From assembly GCA_903897205.1 (NCBI GenBank), contig CAIUAS010000121.1:1-21445 (forward strand): a DNA stretch of 21,445 nucleotides, written 5' to 3'. Below, one piece after another: positions 6,924 to 14,218 of the stretch. Under the pieces are notes generated by a model. The model saw only the letters and a program-made list of their open reading frames with translations. It had not been told where the DNA came from and did no database searches. Each line of letters starts with the position of its first letter. Position 1 is the first letter of the stretch. This DNA comes from an uncultured Gammaproteobacteria bacterium. Its GTDB lineage: Bacteria; Pseudomonadota; Gammaproteobacteria; CAIUAS01. A program made the translations under genes and the position numbers.

Positions 6924-9900
6924 ATGCGCTTGAAGAGTATCAAATTAGCCGGTTTTAAATCTTTTGTTGATCAAACAGTGGTGCCCCTGCCAGGTAATCT
7001 TACCGCTATTGTAGGGCCTAATGGCTGTGGTAAATCTAATATCATCGATGCAGTGCGTTGGGTCATGGGTGAAAGCTCTGCCAAACAGTTGCGCGGTGAA
7101 TCTTTAGATGATGTTATTTTTAATGGTTCGACTACGCGTAAACCCGTGGGGCAAGCGTCGATTGAATTATGTTTTGATAATTCTGATGGTTCCTTAATCG
7201 GTCAATATGGTGCGTATAGCGAAATTGTTATTCGCCGAGAAATTACCCGTGACGGTCAATCGAATTATTATTTAAATAATACCCGTTGTCGTCGTAAGGA
7301 TATTACCGATTTATTTTTAGGAACGGGCTTAGGGCCACGTAGTTATGCGATTATTGAACAAGGAACCATTTCAAGGGTAGTAGAAGCAAGACCTGAAGAA
7401 TTGCGAATGTTTGTGGAAGAAGCAGCGGGTATTTCTAAGTATAAAGAACGTCGGCGTGAAACAGAGTCTCGCATAGAACATACGCAGGAAAATTTAGCTC
7501 GCTTAAATGATTTACGTGATGAATTGGCCCGCCAGTTAAATCACTTGCAACGTCAAGCCAATGCCGCTGAAAAATACCAAGTGTTAAAGCAAGAAGAGCG
7601 TTTACTGCGTGCACAATTACAAGCGGTGCGTTATCGCGTATTGGATGAGCAATTATCCCAACAAACTCTTTCTATTCAAACCTTAGAAGAGCAATTGCAA
7701 ACGGCAACGGATGCTTTGCATGAAATCGAAGCTTCTTTAGAGCAAGAGCGTGCGCAACAAAGTGAAGCCCATACTTTATTTAATGAAGTGCAAGCGCGGT
7801 ATTATGAATTAGGCACTCAAGTTTCACGAATTGAGCAAACCCTTCAACATCAACATGAACGCCGCGAGCAATTGGAAACCGAACAAGCGGAAGCCTTGCG
7901 ATTATGGGAATCAGCTCAAGAGCAATTAAAACAAGTACAAACGCAAATTGAGAATTTAACGGAAGAAGTCATTGAGGTAGAGCCTAAATGGCAAATTGCG
8001 CAAGAAGCAGCGGCGCAATCCCAGCAAATTTTAATACAGAACGAACAAGTATTGCGTGAGTGGCAGCAGCAGTGGGAACAATTTAATCGTGAAACAGCGC
8101 AAGCAACCCAGCAAGCTCAGGTAGAACAAACCCGTATTCATCATTTAGAACAACATATTGCTGGTGTGAGTCAACGTATTGCCCGCTTAGAACAAGAGCA
8201 GCAAGGTATTGTATTGTCGCCAGAGGGTGCAGAAGAATTAGAATTACGCTTAGAAGAATTGCAAGAACACCATGCGCAAGGTGAGGAAGAATTACAAAAT
8301 ATTTTATGGCAATTAACTTCTCAACGCGAACAAAATCAAGCAATCATTAAAGAATTAGATGCTGCAAAAAGCCAATTGCAAACTTTGCGTGGCCAACATG
8401 CTTCTTTAGAAGCTTTGCAAGAAGCTGCCCTAGGACAACAAAAAGGTATAGTGGCAGAGTGGATGCAGCAAAAACAATTGCAAGACAAGCAAAGGCTTGC
8501 TCAATTATTGCAAGTAGAGCAAGGCTGGGAAGCGGCGGTCGAAACTGTTTTGGGCCCTTATTTACAAGCGCTTTATATCGATAATTTACAAACAGTTGAA
8601 AATATACTGACGGATTTACCGCAAGGAAATTTAAGCTTTGTAGCGCAGCCTAATAATATTAATGCCCCTGAGTTAACTTTAAGACAGCAAGCCACCTTAT
8701 TAAGCAAAGTACAGGCACCTATCACATTAACTGCTTTATTAAACGGTGTTTATGTGGTTGATAATTTAACAGAAGCATTAGCATTAACCGCCCAGTTAGC
8801 GGCGCATGAATCGGTGGTAACTCGTTCTGGCATATGGTTGGGTAATGGTTGGTTGCGTGTTGCGCGTGAAGTTGATGCGAAAACAGGTATTTTACAGCGC
8901 AAACGTGAAATTGAAGAAATCAATCTTGCACTGGAAGATAAAGCAGAAGCCGTTATGCTGGCAGAGGAAAAGTGGGAGCAAGGCCAAACGCAGTTACATG
9001 AATTAGAAGCGCAGCGCGATGCTAAACAACGTCAGCTGGCGGAATTACTTGCTAAGCAAGCACAATTGAAAGCGGAGCAGCAAGTTAAGCAAGCACGTAT
9101 TAACCAAATGCAACAACGTGCACAACAAATTAATGCTGAGTTACAAGATTGTTTGCAGCAGTTAGAGGGTGATCAAGGTGCAATGAAGCAAGCACAGGAA
9201 AAGCTGACCGAAGTTCAGCAGATGCTTGAATTACATAAACAGCAGCATGATGAATTGTTACAAGCAAAAGCTAATTATCAAGCAGCAGTTGATGCCGTGC
9301 GTGTGCAAGCTGGTGCAGATCAAAATCAAGTGCATCAATATGCTTTGCAGTTACAAGCTGCCAAAATGCAACTGCAAAATGCACAGCAAACGAATCTTCG
9401 CTTAGAACAACAACTACAAAATTTGCAGCAAAAACAAAGTTCTTTACAGCAAGTACTAGTTGATGGGGATACTCCTTTATTCGAATATAGAGAACAATTG
9501 GAAACTTTATTGGTGCAACGTGGTGAAGTAGAGCAAGAATTATTGTCTGCACGTCAGCAGCTAGAAAGATTTGATCGCGATTTACGTATATTGGAAAAAC
9601 GCCGTCAGGAAACGGAGCAAAGCGCATTAAATATTCGCAGTGGGCTTGAGCAAGCTCGTATGGCAGGGCAGGCACTTGATGTTCGTGGCAAAACCTTGCA
9701 AGAACAATTAGTGGAAAGTGGGCATGATTTAGCGATCGTATTAGCAGAGTTACCCATGGATGCGACCGATTCTGCTTGGGAAGAACAATTAGGACAGGTA
9801 ACGCGCAAAATCGACCGTTTGGGCCCAATCAATTTAGCGGCGATTGATGAATTTACTGTTCAGTCGGAGCGTAAAGCTTATTTAGATGCACAATATGCCG

Positions 9901-10433
9901 ATTTAACCGAAGCATTGAGTGTGTTGGAAGATGCTATGCAAAAAATAGATAAGGAAACACGTTCACGTTTTAAAGAAACGTTTGATAAAGTGAATGAGCA
10001 TTTTCAAGCGTTATTTCCTGCATTATTTGGTGGTGGCCGTGCATCGTTAGAATTAACGGGCGATGATTTATTATCGGCTGGTGTGAATGTTATGGCGCAG
10101 CCACCAGGTAAGCGTAATAGTACTATTCATTTGCTTTCTGGTGGTGAAAAGGCTTTAACGGCGGTTTCGTTAGTGTTCTCATTTTTCCACTTAAATCCAG
10201 CGCCATTTTGTATACTCGATGAGGTTGATGCGCCATTAGATGATGCTAACGTGGGACGTTTTTGTCGTTTGGTACAACAAATGGCTGAGAAAGTACAATT
10301 TATATTTATTAGCCATAATAAAGTAGCGATTGAGATGGCGACGCATTTAGCGGGTGTAACGATGAAAGAGCCGGGGGTTTCTCGGATGGTGGCGGTCGAT
10401 GTTGAAGAAGCGATGGCATTAGCTGAGGCGTAG
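6924..10433 (+). CDS. smc: Chromosome partition protein SMC
   Basis: ATPase of the condensin-type SMC complex, which compacts and helps segregate the chromosome. At 1169 residues it has full family length. The N-terminal head has Walker A GPNGCGKS (31-38). Two long coiled-coil arms flank a hinge at roughly 505-650 (GWEAAVETVLGPYLQAL and following). The C-terminal head has the signature LSGGEKAL (from about 1070) and Walker B with D-loop, ILDEVDAPLDDANVGRF (from about 1097). The arms are strikingly rich in glutamine, for example 14 of 38 residues near the end of the second arm. The partners ScpA and ScpB are not in this window. Having SMC rather than MukB agrees with a Pseudomonas- or Legionella-type gammaproteobacterium. 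zipA follows after 82 bases on the same strand. Confidence 0.98.
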   Translation: MRLKSIKLAGFKSFVDQTVVPLPGNLTAIVGPNGCGKSNIIDAVRWVMGESSAKQLRGESLDDVIFNGSTTRKPVGQASIELCFDNSDGSLIGQYGAYSEIVIRREITRDGQSNYYLNNTRCRRKDITDLFLGTGLGPRSYAIIEQGTISRVVEARPEELRMFVEEAAGISKYKERRRETESRIEHTQENLARLNDLRDELARQLNHLQRQANAAEKYQVLKQEERLLRAQLQAVRYRVLDEQLSQQTLSIQTLEEQLQTATDALHEIEASLEQERAQQSEAHTLFNEVQARYYELGTQVSRIEQTLQHQHERREQLETEQAEALRLWESAQEQLKQVQTQIENLTEEVIEVEPKWQIAQEAAAQSQQILIQNEQVLREWQQQWEQFNRETAQATQQAQVEQTRIHHLEQHIAGVSQRIARLEQEQQGIVLSPEGAEELELRLEELQEHHAQGEEELQNILWQLTSQREQNQAIIKELDAAKSQLQTLRGQHASLEALQEAALGQQKGIVAEWMQQKQLQDKQRLAQLLQVEQGWEAAVETVLGPYLQALYIDNLQTVENILTDLPQGNLSFVAQPNNINAPELTLRQQATLLSKVQAPITLTALLNGVYVVDNLTEALALTAQLAAHESVVTRSGIWLGNGWLRVAREVDAKTGILQRKREIEEINLALEDKAEAVMLAEEKWEQGQTQLHELEAQRDAKQRQLAELLAKQAQLKAEQQVKQARINQMQQRAQQINAELQDCLQQLEGDQGAMKQAQEKLTEVQQMLELHKQQHDELLQAKANYQAAVDAVRVQAGADQNQVHQYALQLQAAKMQLQNAQQTNLRLEQQLQNLQQKQSSLQQVLVDGDTPLFEYREQLETLLVQRGEVEQELLSARQQLERFDRDLRILEKRRQETEQSALNIRSGLEQARMAGQALDVRGKTLQEQLVESGHDLAIVLAELPMDATDSAWEEQLGQVTRKIDRLGPINLAAIDEFTVQSERKAYLDAQYADLTEALSVLEDAMQKIDKETRSRFKETFDKVNEHFQALFPALFGGGRASLELTGDDLLSAGVNVMAQPPGKRNSTIHLLSGGEKALTAVSLVFSFFHLNPAPFCILDEVDAPLDDANVGRFCRLVQQMAEKVQFIFISHNKVAIEMATHLAGVTMKEPGVSRMVAVDVEEAMALAEA

Positions 10434-10501
10434 TGCTTGGTTTTTTATTTATAAACGCCGCTGCTTGGTAATCTAACTAGAGAAAATTTTTATATTACGA
10501 A

Positions 10502-10510
10502 AGAGGTGAT
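10502..10510 (+). promoter_or_regulatory. Very strong Shine-Dalgarno site for zipA
   Basis: AGAGGTGAT lies five bases before the zipA ATG (10516). Its last eight bases match the anti-Shine-Dalgarno complement GAGGTGAT exactly. Most genes here have weak or no such site, so this one fixes the start firmly and suggests efficient translation. Confidence 0.8.
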
Positions 10511-10515
10511 AACCT

Positions 10516-11319
10516 ATGACGGCAGGTCTTGTGCTAGCGCTAATTATAATTGCTGGGTTGGGTGTGCTTGCCCTTGCTTTGATTTTTTGGGGAGGTTCCA
10601 AGAAAAATAGGCAAGCTAGTTATTCTAAAGAGAAGAAAAAGGGTAAGAGGATTGAAGACAAAGAACTTATTAAGGATAAGCATGTTTCTGGCCATTTGAA
10701 TGAGGGTAAGGAACCTTTTATTTCAAATGAATTGCCCACAGTAGATAAAATAGATTCAGCCATTGCTTCGTTGGGGTTTAGTGCAATTGATGATTTGTTA
10801 GTTCAGCCAGAATCATTAACCACTGCTAAAGTTGATTCCAATTATTCAACCCTAGTAGCACCTGTTAAATTTAATTCTGTATCTAAGCAAAAAATAATTG
10901 AGAAAGACATTTTAGTGTTACATGTTATGGCGGCGCCAGAGCGGTCTTTTGTTGGATATGAATTATTACAGGCGGTTACGGCGGCGGGTTTGCAGTTTGG
11001 TAAGATGGGGATTTTTCATCGTTTTGATGAAGCGGGTGAACAGGTGTTATTTAGCTTGTGTTCTGCGGTAGAGCCTGGCGTCTTTGATATGGCTAATATG
11101 GGTGCGCTTAGTTGTCCTGGGTTAAGCTTGTTTATGCGGGTATCAGCATTTACTAATTCTAAAACTATTTTTAATTTAATGTTTGAGACAGCTGCACAAT
11201 TAGCGGAAGATTTAGCGGGGCATGTGTGTGATGAAAATCGTCAGTTGCTTACTGATGAGCGGTTACATGAATATATAAAAATTGCAGCGCAGCAGCCAGA
11301 AAATTCGTTTCGGGATTGA
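10516..11319 (+). CDS. zipA: Cell division protein ZipA
   Basis: Inner-membrane anchor that tethers and stabilises FtsZ at the division site. The 267-residue protein has the expected design: an N-terminal membrane segment (about 4-26, Ile/Leu/Ala/Gly-rich, ending FWGG) with a very short periplasmic start, then a charged linker rich in Lys and Glu (about 29-60), a variable stretch, and a C-terminal FtsZ-binding domain (about 130-262). The domain has recognisable blocks ILVLHVMAAPERSFVGYELL, FGKMGIFHRFD and the AQLAEDLAG segment. It is shorter than E. coli ZipA (328) because of a shorter linker. It follows smc, an order common in this part of the gammaproteobacteria. The usual next gene, ligA, is missing: the fetB gene converges on it with four bases between stop codons and no obvious terminator. 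Confidence 0.95.
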   Translation: MTAGLVLALIIIAGLGVLALALIFWGGSKKNRQASYSKEKKKGKRIEDKELIKDKHVSGHLNEGKEPFISNELPTVDKIDSAIASLGFSAIDDLLVQPESLTTAKVDSNYSTLVAPVKFNSVSKQKIIEKDILVLHVMAAPERSFVGYELLQAVTAAGLQFGKMGIFHRFDEAGEQVLFSLCSAVEPGVFDMANMGALSCPGLSLFMRVSAFTNSKTIFNLMFETAAQLAEDLAGHVCDENRQLLTDERLHEYIKIAAQQPENSFRD

Positions 11320-11323
11320 AATT

Positions 11324-12121
11324 TTAGTTATTAATAAGTCGATCTAATCTTAATCGTTGTCTCTCATCAAACAAGCGTTTACTGCTTAATGAAAGCGCTA
11401 GCATAATGCCAAAACTGCTGGCTGTAGTGAGAATAAACATAATCATAATCTGATATTTAACAGCTTCGATAGGAGAAATGCCGGCGAGAATTTGTCCTGT
11501 CATCATTCCTGGTAAGCTGACAATGCCGGCAACGGCCATTGCATTAATGCTGGGGATCATCCCAATGCGGATGCTATCACGATGTATATCCGCAATAGCT
11601 TGTTTAGCTGATTCGCCTAATAATAAGCGTTGTTCAATGATGCGATGTTGTTGCCAAACGGTTTGGGTTAATTGATTTAGGCTTAAGGAAATTCCTGTCA
11701 TCGTATTACCAATAACCATACCTAATAGCGGAATAGCATATTGCGGCGCATACCAGGGATGAGCGCCAATAATAATATTGAGTGTGAAAATCGTAATGCC
11801 AAAAGAAGCAAACAGTAATGAAAATAAACTAAAACTAAAGTTCCATCCACCACTAAATCGTTTTTTCTGTCTGGCTACAGCTTCATGGCTAGCAACTAAT
11901 AACATGACGGTAGCTAACGCAATAACCCAAATAAATTTAGGTTGCGCAAATATAGCATGCAGAATAAATCCAATGGCGAGTAGTTGAATGACCGTTCTAA
12001 TAGCTGAAATAATGATACTTTTAGTAAGCTTTAATTGCTGCCATATAGTAATAATAACGACGACGATGATGAGTGCGGCCGCACTCATTAAATCTTTTAG
12101 AGAAAGTTCGATAATTCCCAT
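11324..12121 (-). CDS. fetB: ABC transporter permease, FetB/YbbM (UPF0014) family
   Basis: Integral membrane subunit of a FetAB-type transporter, implicated in E. coli in iron export and resistance to oxidative stress; the substrate here is inferred. The 265-residue protein has about seven hydrophobic segments and the family blocks SAIRTVIQLLAIGF (about 39-52), PLLGMVIGNTMTGISLSLNQ (about 134-153), and SIRIGMIPSINAMAVAGIVS with LPGMMTGQILAG in the conserved core. It starts two bases after the fetA stop codon, so the two are surely translated from one message. The C-terminus ends in a basic, Arg/Leu-rich cytoplasmic tail. It is the last gene of the minus-strand run that starts at yccA or tusD, and it converges with zipA. 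Confidence 0.92.
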   Translation of the reverse strand: MGIIELSLKDLMSAAALIIVVVIITIWQQLKLTKSIIISAIRTVIQLLAIGFILHAIFAQPKFIWVIALATVMLLVASHEAVARQKKRFSGGWNFSFSLFSLLFASFGITIFTLNIIIGAHPWYAPQYAIPLLGMVIGNTMTGISLSLNQLTQTVWQQHRIIEQRLLLGESAKQAIADIHRDSIRIGMIPSINAMAVAGIVSLPGMMTGQILAGISPIEAVKYQIMIMFILTTASSFGIMLALSLSSKRLFDERQRLRLDRLINN

Positions 12122-12123
12122 TA

Positions 12124-12720
12124 TTAGCTTACCTGTGTTAGCGAATTATTTCTTAACATAAAATGTTTATCGGCAATTCGCGCAATTTGCTGTATATCAT
12201 GACTGACCCAAATAATAGCTGCTTGTTGCTGTTGTTTATAGGCAGAAATTAATGCTTCCATACGCTGCGTGTTTTCGCTGTCTAGATTTGCTGTGGCTTC
12301 GTCAAGCAATAATATGGCAGGTTTATTAGTTAATAGACGTAATAAAGCTAATCGTTGGCGTTCACCGGTCGATAAACCATTAATAGCACGCTTGGCTATG
12401 GCAGGATCAAAACCTAATTGGGTGAACCAGGTGGATTCAATATGACGAAAGTGTTCGCCAACGGTTTCATACCACCACTCACTTTCTGCAGGCAATAAAC
12501 CAACTTTTTTACGCCATTCAATGGGTGAAAATAAAAAATTATTTTTACCATCTAAAGAAATAATGCCTTGCTGGGGATCTAAATCAGCAATAGCGCGTAA
12601 TAAAAGCGATTTGCCTGCACCGGAAGGTCCTGAAATGACAACACATTCGTTGGGTTGCACCGTTAAATCAAAGGGACCAAATTGGAGAAAACTAAGTTTA
12701 CTAATAGAAAGTTTTGCCAT
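12124..12720 (-). CDS. fetA: ABC transporter ATP-binding protein, FetA/YbbL-like
   Basis: ATPase partner of FetB, 198 residues, somewhat shorter than E. coli FetA (about 225). Visible are Walker A GPSGAGKS (31-38), the signature LSTGERQRLAL (from 116), Walker B ILLLDEATANLD (136-147) and the switch histidine in WVSHD. The Q-loop region is unusual: where most ABC ATPases have a glutamine, this reads LPAESEWWYETV (76-87). I recall a PAES-WW pattern in a subset of these ATPases, so it may be a family trait and not a defect. The Q-loop normally contacts the permease and the magnesium ion. The ATG at 12718-12720 has no clear ribosome site. It follows tusE by only 33 bases, which suggests co-transcription with the sulfur-relay genes. 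Confidence 0.9.
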   Translation of the reverse strand: MAKLSISKLSFLQFGPFDLTVQPNECVVISGPSGAGKSLLLRAIADLDPQQGIISLDGKNNFLFSPIEWRKKVGLLPAESEWWYETVGEHFRHIESTWFTQLGFDPAIAKRAINGLSTGERQRLALLRLLTNKPAILLLDEATANLDSENTQRMEALISAYKQQQQAAIIWVSHDIQQIARIADKHFMLRNNSLTQVS

Positions 12721-12753
12721 TATAAATAGTTTAACAAGGATAGATTATAGAAA

Positions 12754-13101
12754 TTAAAAAACATTTTTATTGCATCGAGTAGACTTAGGCAAACCGGCGA
12801 TTCGGCATGCTTGGACTAACCCCTTAGAAAATAATTGATGAAAGTAAATGCTATTTGCTTTTTCTGTGCCTAATAAGGGAATTAATTCTTTAATTAAAAC
12901 ACGCATAGTAGGGGTTTTAATCGTAGGGAATTGCTGATAAAAGTTGCGTAAATAATTGATGATTAGCCAATGTTCATTCGTCAGCGCAAGTTCATCAAGT
13001 CGAGCAATTTCTAGCGCGGTTTCCTTGGTCCAGGTGGTCATGTCAACGAGATAACCTTCATTATCTAATACAGGCTCAGTATTGATAATTGTTTGCGTCA
13101 T
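12754..13101 (-). CDS. tusE: TusE/DsrC-family sulfur carrier protein
   Basis: Last carrier of the Tus relay: it accepts persulfide sulfur from TusBCD and hands it to MnmA for 2-thiouridine at position 34 of Lys, Glu and Gln tRNAs. The 115-residue protein shows the family blocks NEGYLVD (14-20), EHWLIINYLRNFY (43-55), TPTMRVLIKEL (63-73) and the C-terminal arm CRIAGLPKSTRC (99-110). The essential Cys110 is present, but it is followed by five residues (Asn-Lys-Asn-Val-Phe) where the family normally has one. A second cysteine, Cys99, sits 11 positions earlier, the place of the second redox cysteine of true DsrC, where E. coli TusE has Thr as I recall. No sulfite reductase genes are nearby, so the tRNA role is favoured. 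It starts two bases after the tusB stop. Confidence 0.93.
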   Translation of the reverse strand: MTQTIINTEPVLDNEGYLVDMTTWTKETALEIARLDELALTNEHWLIINYLRNFYQQFPTIKTPTMRVLIKELIPLLGTEKANSIYFHQLFSKGLVQACRIAGLPKSTRCNKNVF

Positions 13102-13103
13102 GG

Positions 13104-13403
13104 TTAGGACCAGGTTTGAATAGGATTATTTGTTAATGTTAAATCAACAAAACCAGGATAATCAATAATATTAATTTTACTACTAATTCTATCTATTAAA
13201 CCTCGCGCGTAAATATCTTCATTTAAAGCGTATATCGTTAATTGATTTAAGTTGAGTGGAATTAAATGCTTGCTCATATAAGTCTCTAGCGCCGCGTAGA
13301 CGCCATCTTCAATAAGTAAAATAGCGTCAGTATTACCAGCGAAGCGCAGGCAATCTTTTAAAGCTAAGGATATAAAAGGTGATTTGTTAATAATATGTAA
13401 CAT
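13104..13403 (-). CDS. tusB: Sulfur relay protein TusB/DsrH
   Basis: Small subunit of the cytoplasmic TusBCD hexamer in the tRNA thiolation relay. At 99 residues it has family length. Visible are the start MLHIINKSPF (1-10), typical of DsrH, Cys18 in LKDCLRFAG, the ILLIEDGVYAAL block (28-39), and the conserved Trp near the end (NPIQTWS). Its place between tusC and tusE gives the standard D-C-B-E order, which supports the call as sequence conservation in this subunit is low. It begins 17 bases after tusC and ends two bases before tusE. Confidence 0.9.
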   Translation of the reverse strand: MLHIINKSPFISLALKDCLRFAGNTDAILLIEDGVYAALETYMSKHLIPLNLNQLTIYALNEDIYARGLIDRISSKINIIDYPGFVDLTLTNNPIQTWS

Positions 13404-13420
13404 GCTGGGTGAATGAAGCG

Positions 13421-13789
13421 TTAATAGTTAAGAATGATGTCATGCTGCGCTATTAAAGCTGAAATTTCAATATCATCAAGCAATGTCGTTGCTAATATTA
13501 AATCAGCTTCAGTTAAGCCACGGGCAAGTAAATCGTCTTTAGCGACATAAACATTATTAATATCATAGAGTGTTAAAGCTTTATAGGCTGAAGTAAAATT
13601 TTGTATTGCAAGCAAAGTAGTGTCTTGTTGTTTGATTAATTGAAAGAGACCATCACTTAAAAACAGTAAGCTTATTTTGTTAGCAAAACTACTGGCCATT
13701 AACAAAATATCAAATGCTTCGCGGGCTTGAGGAGTTTGATGTGGCCCCTGTCGCAAAACAAAGAGCATGCTTTTGGGTAGATTTTCCAT
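13421..13789 (-). CDS. tusC: Sulfur relay protein TusC/DsrF
   Basis: Second subunit of TusBCD, DsrE/F fold, 122 residues. The N-terminal block RQGPHQTPQAREAFDILLMA (13-32) matches the family pattern of Pro-His followed by an Arg-Glu helix. The FLSDGLFQLIKQQ segment (43-55) and the C-terminal DDIEISALIAQHDIIL stretch are also typical. The subunit is thought to be structural, not catalytic. ATG at 13787-13789 is four bases downstream of the tusD stop, with no clear ribosome site, so translational coupling to tusD is likely. Confidence 0.91.
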   Translation of the reverse strand: MENLPKSMLFVLRQGPHQTPQAREAFDILLMASSFANKISLLFLSDGLFQLIKQQDTTLLAIQNFTSAYKALTLYDINNVYVAKDDLLARGLTEADLILATTLLDDIEISALIAQHDIILNY

Positions 13790-13793
13790 AGGG

Positions 13794-14162
13794 TTAATTA
13801 AATACTATAAAGCGATCGCTAGCGTTAATGGCCTCAATTAATTGTCCTAAGCCTGTGATGCTAAAGCCATCCGCTAAGTTTTTTTCTATCACCCCACGGC
13901 GTTGTGCAGCGGCAACGCAGAGATGAAGTTTAATAGAATATTGTTTAGCTAACATTTGCCATAACTGAACCAAATTCAACTCATCCGAAGGAGGGGCTAT
14001 AAAGCGATTAGCATTATAAACACCCGCATTATAAAAAAATATTTGTTCAATAGAATGGCTTTTAGCGAAAACATTTTTGGCAAATTGATAGGCACTATAT
14101 GCGCCTTGGCTATCAAAGACAGGGGCCGTAATGAGGATGGTAAAGTTCAAGGAATTAGCCAA
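13794..14162 (-). CDS. tusD: Sulfurtransferase TusD/DsrE
   Basis: Catalytic subunit of TusBCD; it receives the persulfide from TusA and passes it to TusE. The 122-residue protein has the DsrE blocks SAYQFAKNVF (23-32), FFYNAGVYNANRFIAPPSDE (42-61), the active cysteine Cys82 in LCVAAAQRRG (81-90), and ITGLGQLIEAINASDR (102-117). The reading frame has no ATG in its first part. The first usable start is TTG at 14160-14162 and a second TTG lies four codons further; the second would give the family-like start MNFTILITAP. Neither has a ribosome site. The upstream side is taken up by a hairpin and T-rich stretch (14163-14203) that looks like a terminator, so expression of the tus genes may be limited at this point. 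Confidence 0.92.
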   Translation of the reverse strand: MANSLNFTILITAPVFDSQGAYSAYQFAKNVFAKSHSIEQIFFYNAGVYNANRFIAPPSDELNLVQLWQMLAKQYSIKLHLCVAAAQRRGVIEKNLADGFSITGLGQLIEAINASDRFIVFN

Positions 14163-14203
14163 AAAGATAAATTAAGATGGCGAGGAAGTAAATGCCTCGC
14201 CAT
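14163..14203 (-). terminator. Hairpin with T-rich stretch between yccA and tusD
   Basis: A perfect 9-bp inverted repeat (14177-14185 with 14195-14203, arms ATGGCGAGG and CCTCGCCAT) with a nine-base loop is followed on the minus strand by a T-rich run ending in CTTTTTGG, right at the tusD start. It resembles an intrinsic terminator with an interrupted T-run and could act as full terminator, leaky attenuator or mRNA-end stabiliser for yccA. Confidence 0.65.
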
Positions 14204-14218
14204 AGGGTAAAAGTTTAA

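Noticed and set aside
8083..8343. Hydrophobic 86-codon minus-strand frame inside smc
   Set aside because: The hydrophobic look comes from the complement of Gln/Glu codons in the coiled coil, so it is an artefact.
9271..9828. 185-codon minus-strand open frame inside smc
   Set aside because: It is a shadow of the well-supported smc frame; the Q/E-rich coding strand keeps the opposite frame free of stops, and the translation has no family pattern.
2143..12720. YbbO-like SDR plus FetAB (YbbL/YbbM) as a relic of the E. coli ybb cluster
   Set aside because: The genes are about 8 kb apart with unrelated genes between, and each family is widespread, so no common origin can be argued.
12754..14162. 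Dissimilatory sulfur oxidation (dsr) locus
   Set aside because: Only the DsrEFH/DsrC homologues are present, in the tusDCBE order next to yccA and without dsrAB or other dsr genes, which fits the tRNA thiolation relay.
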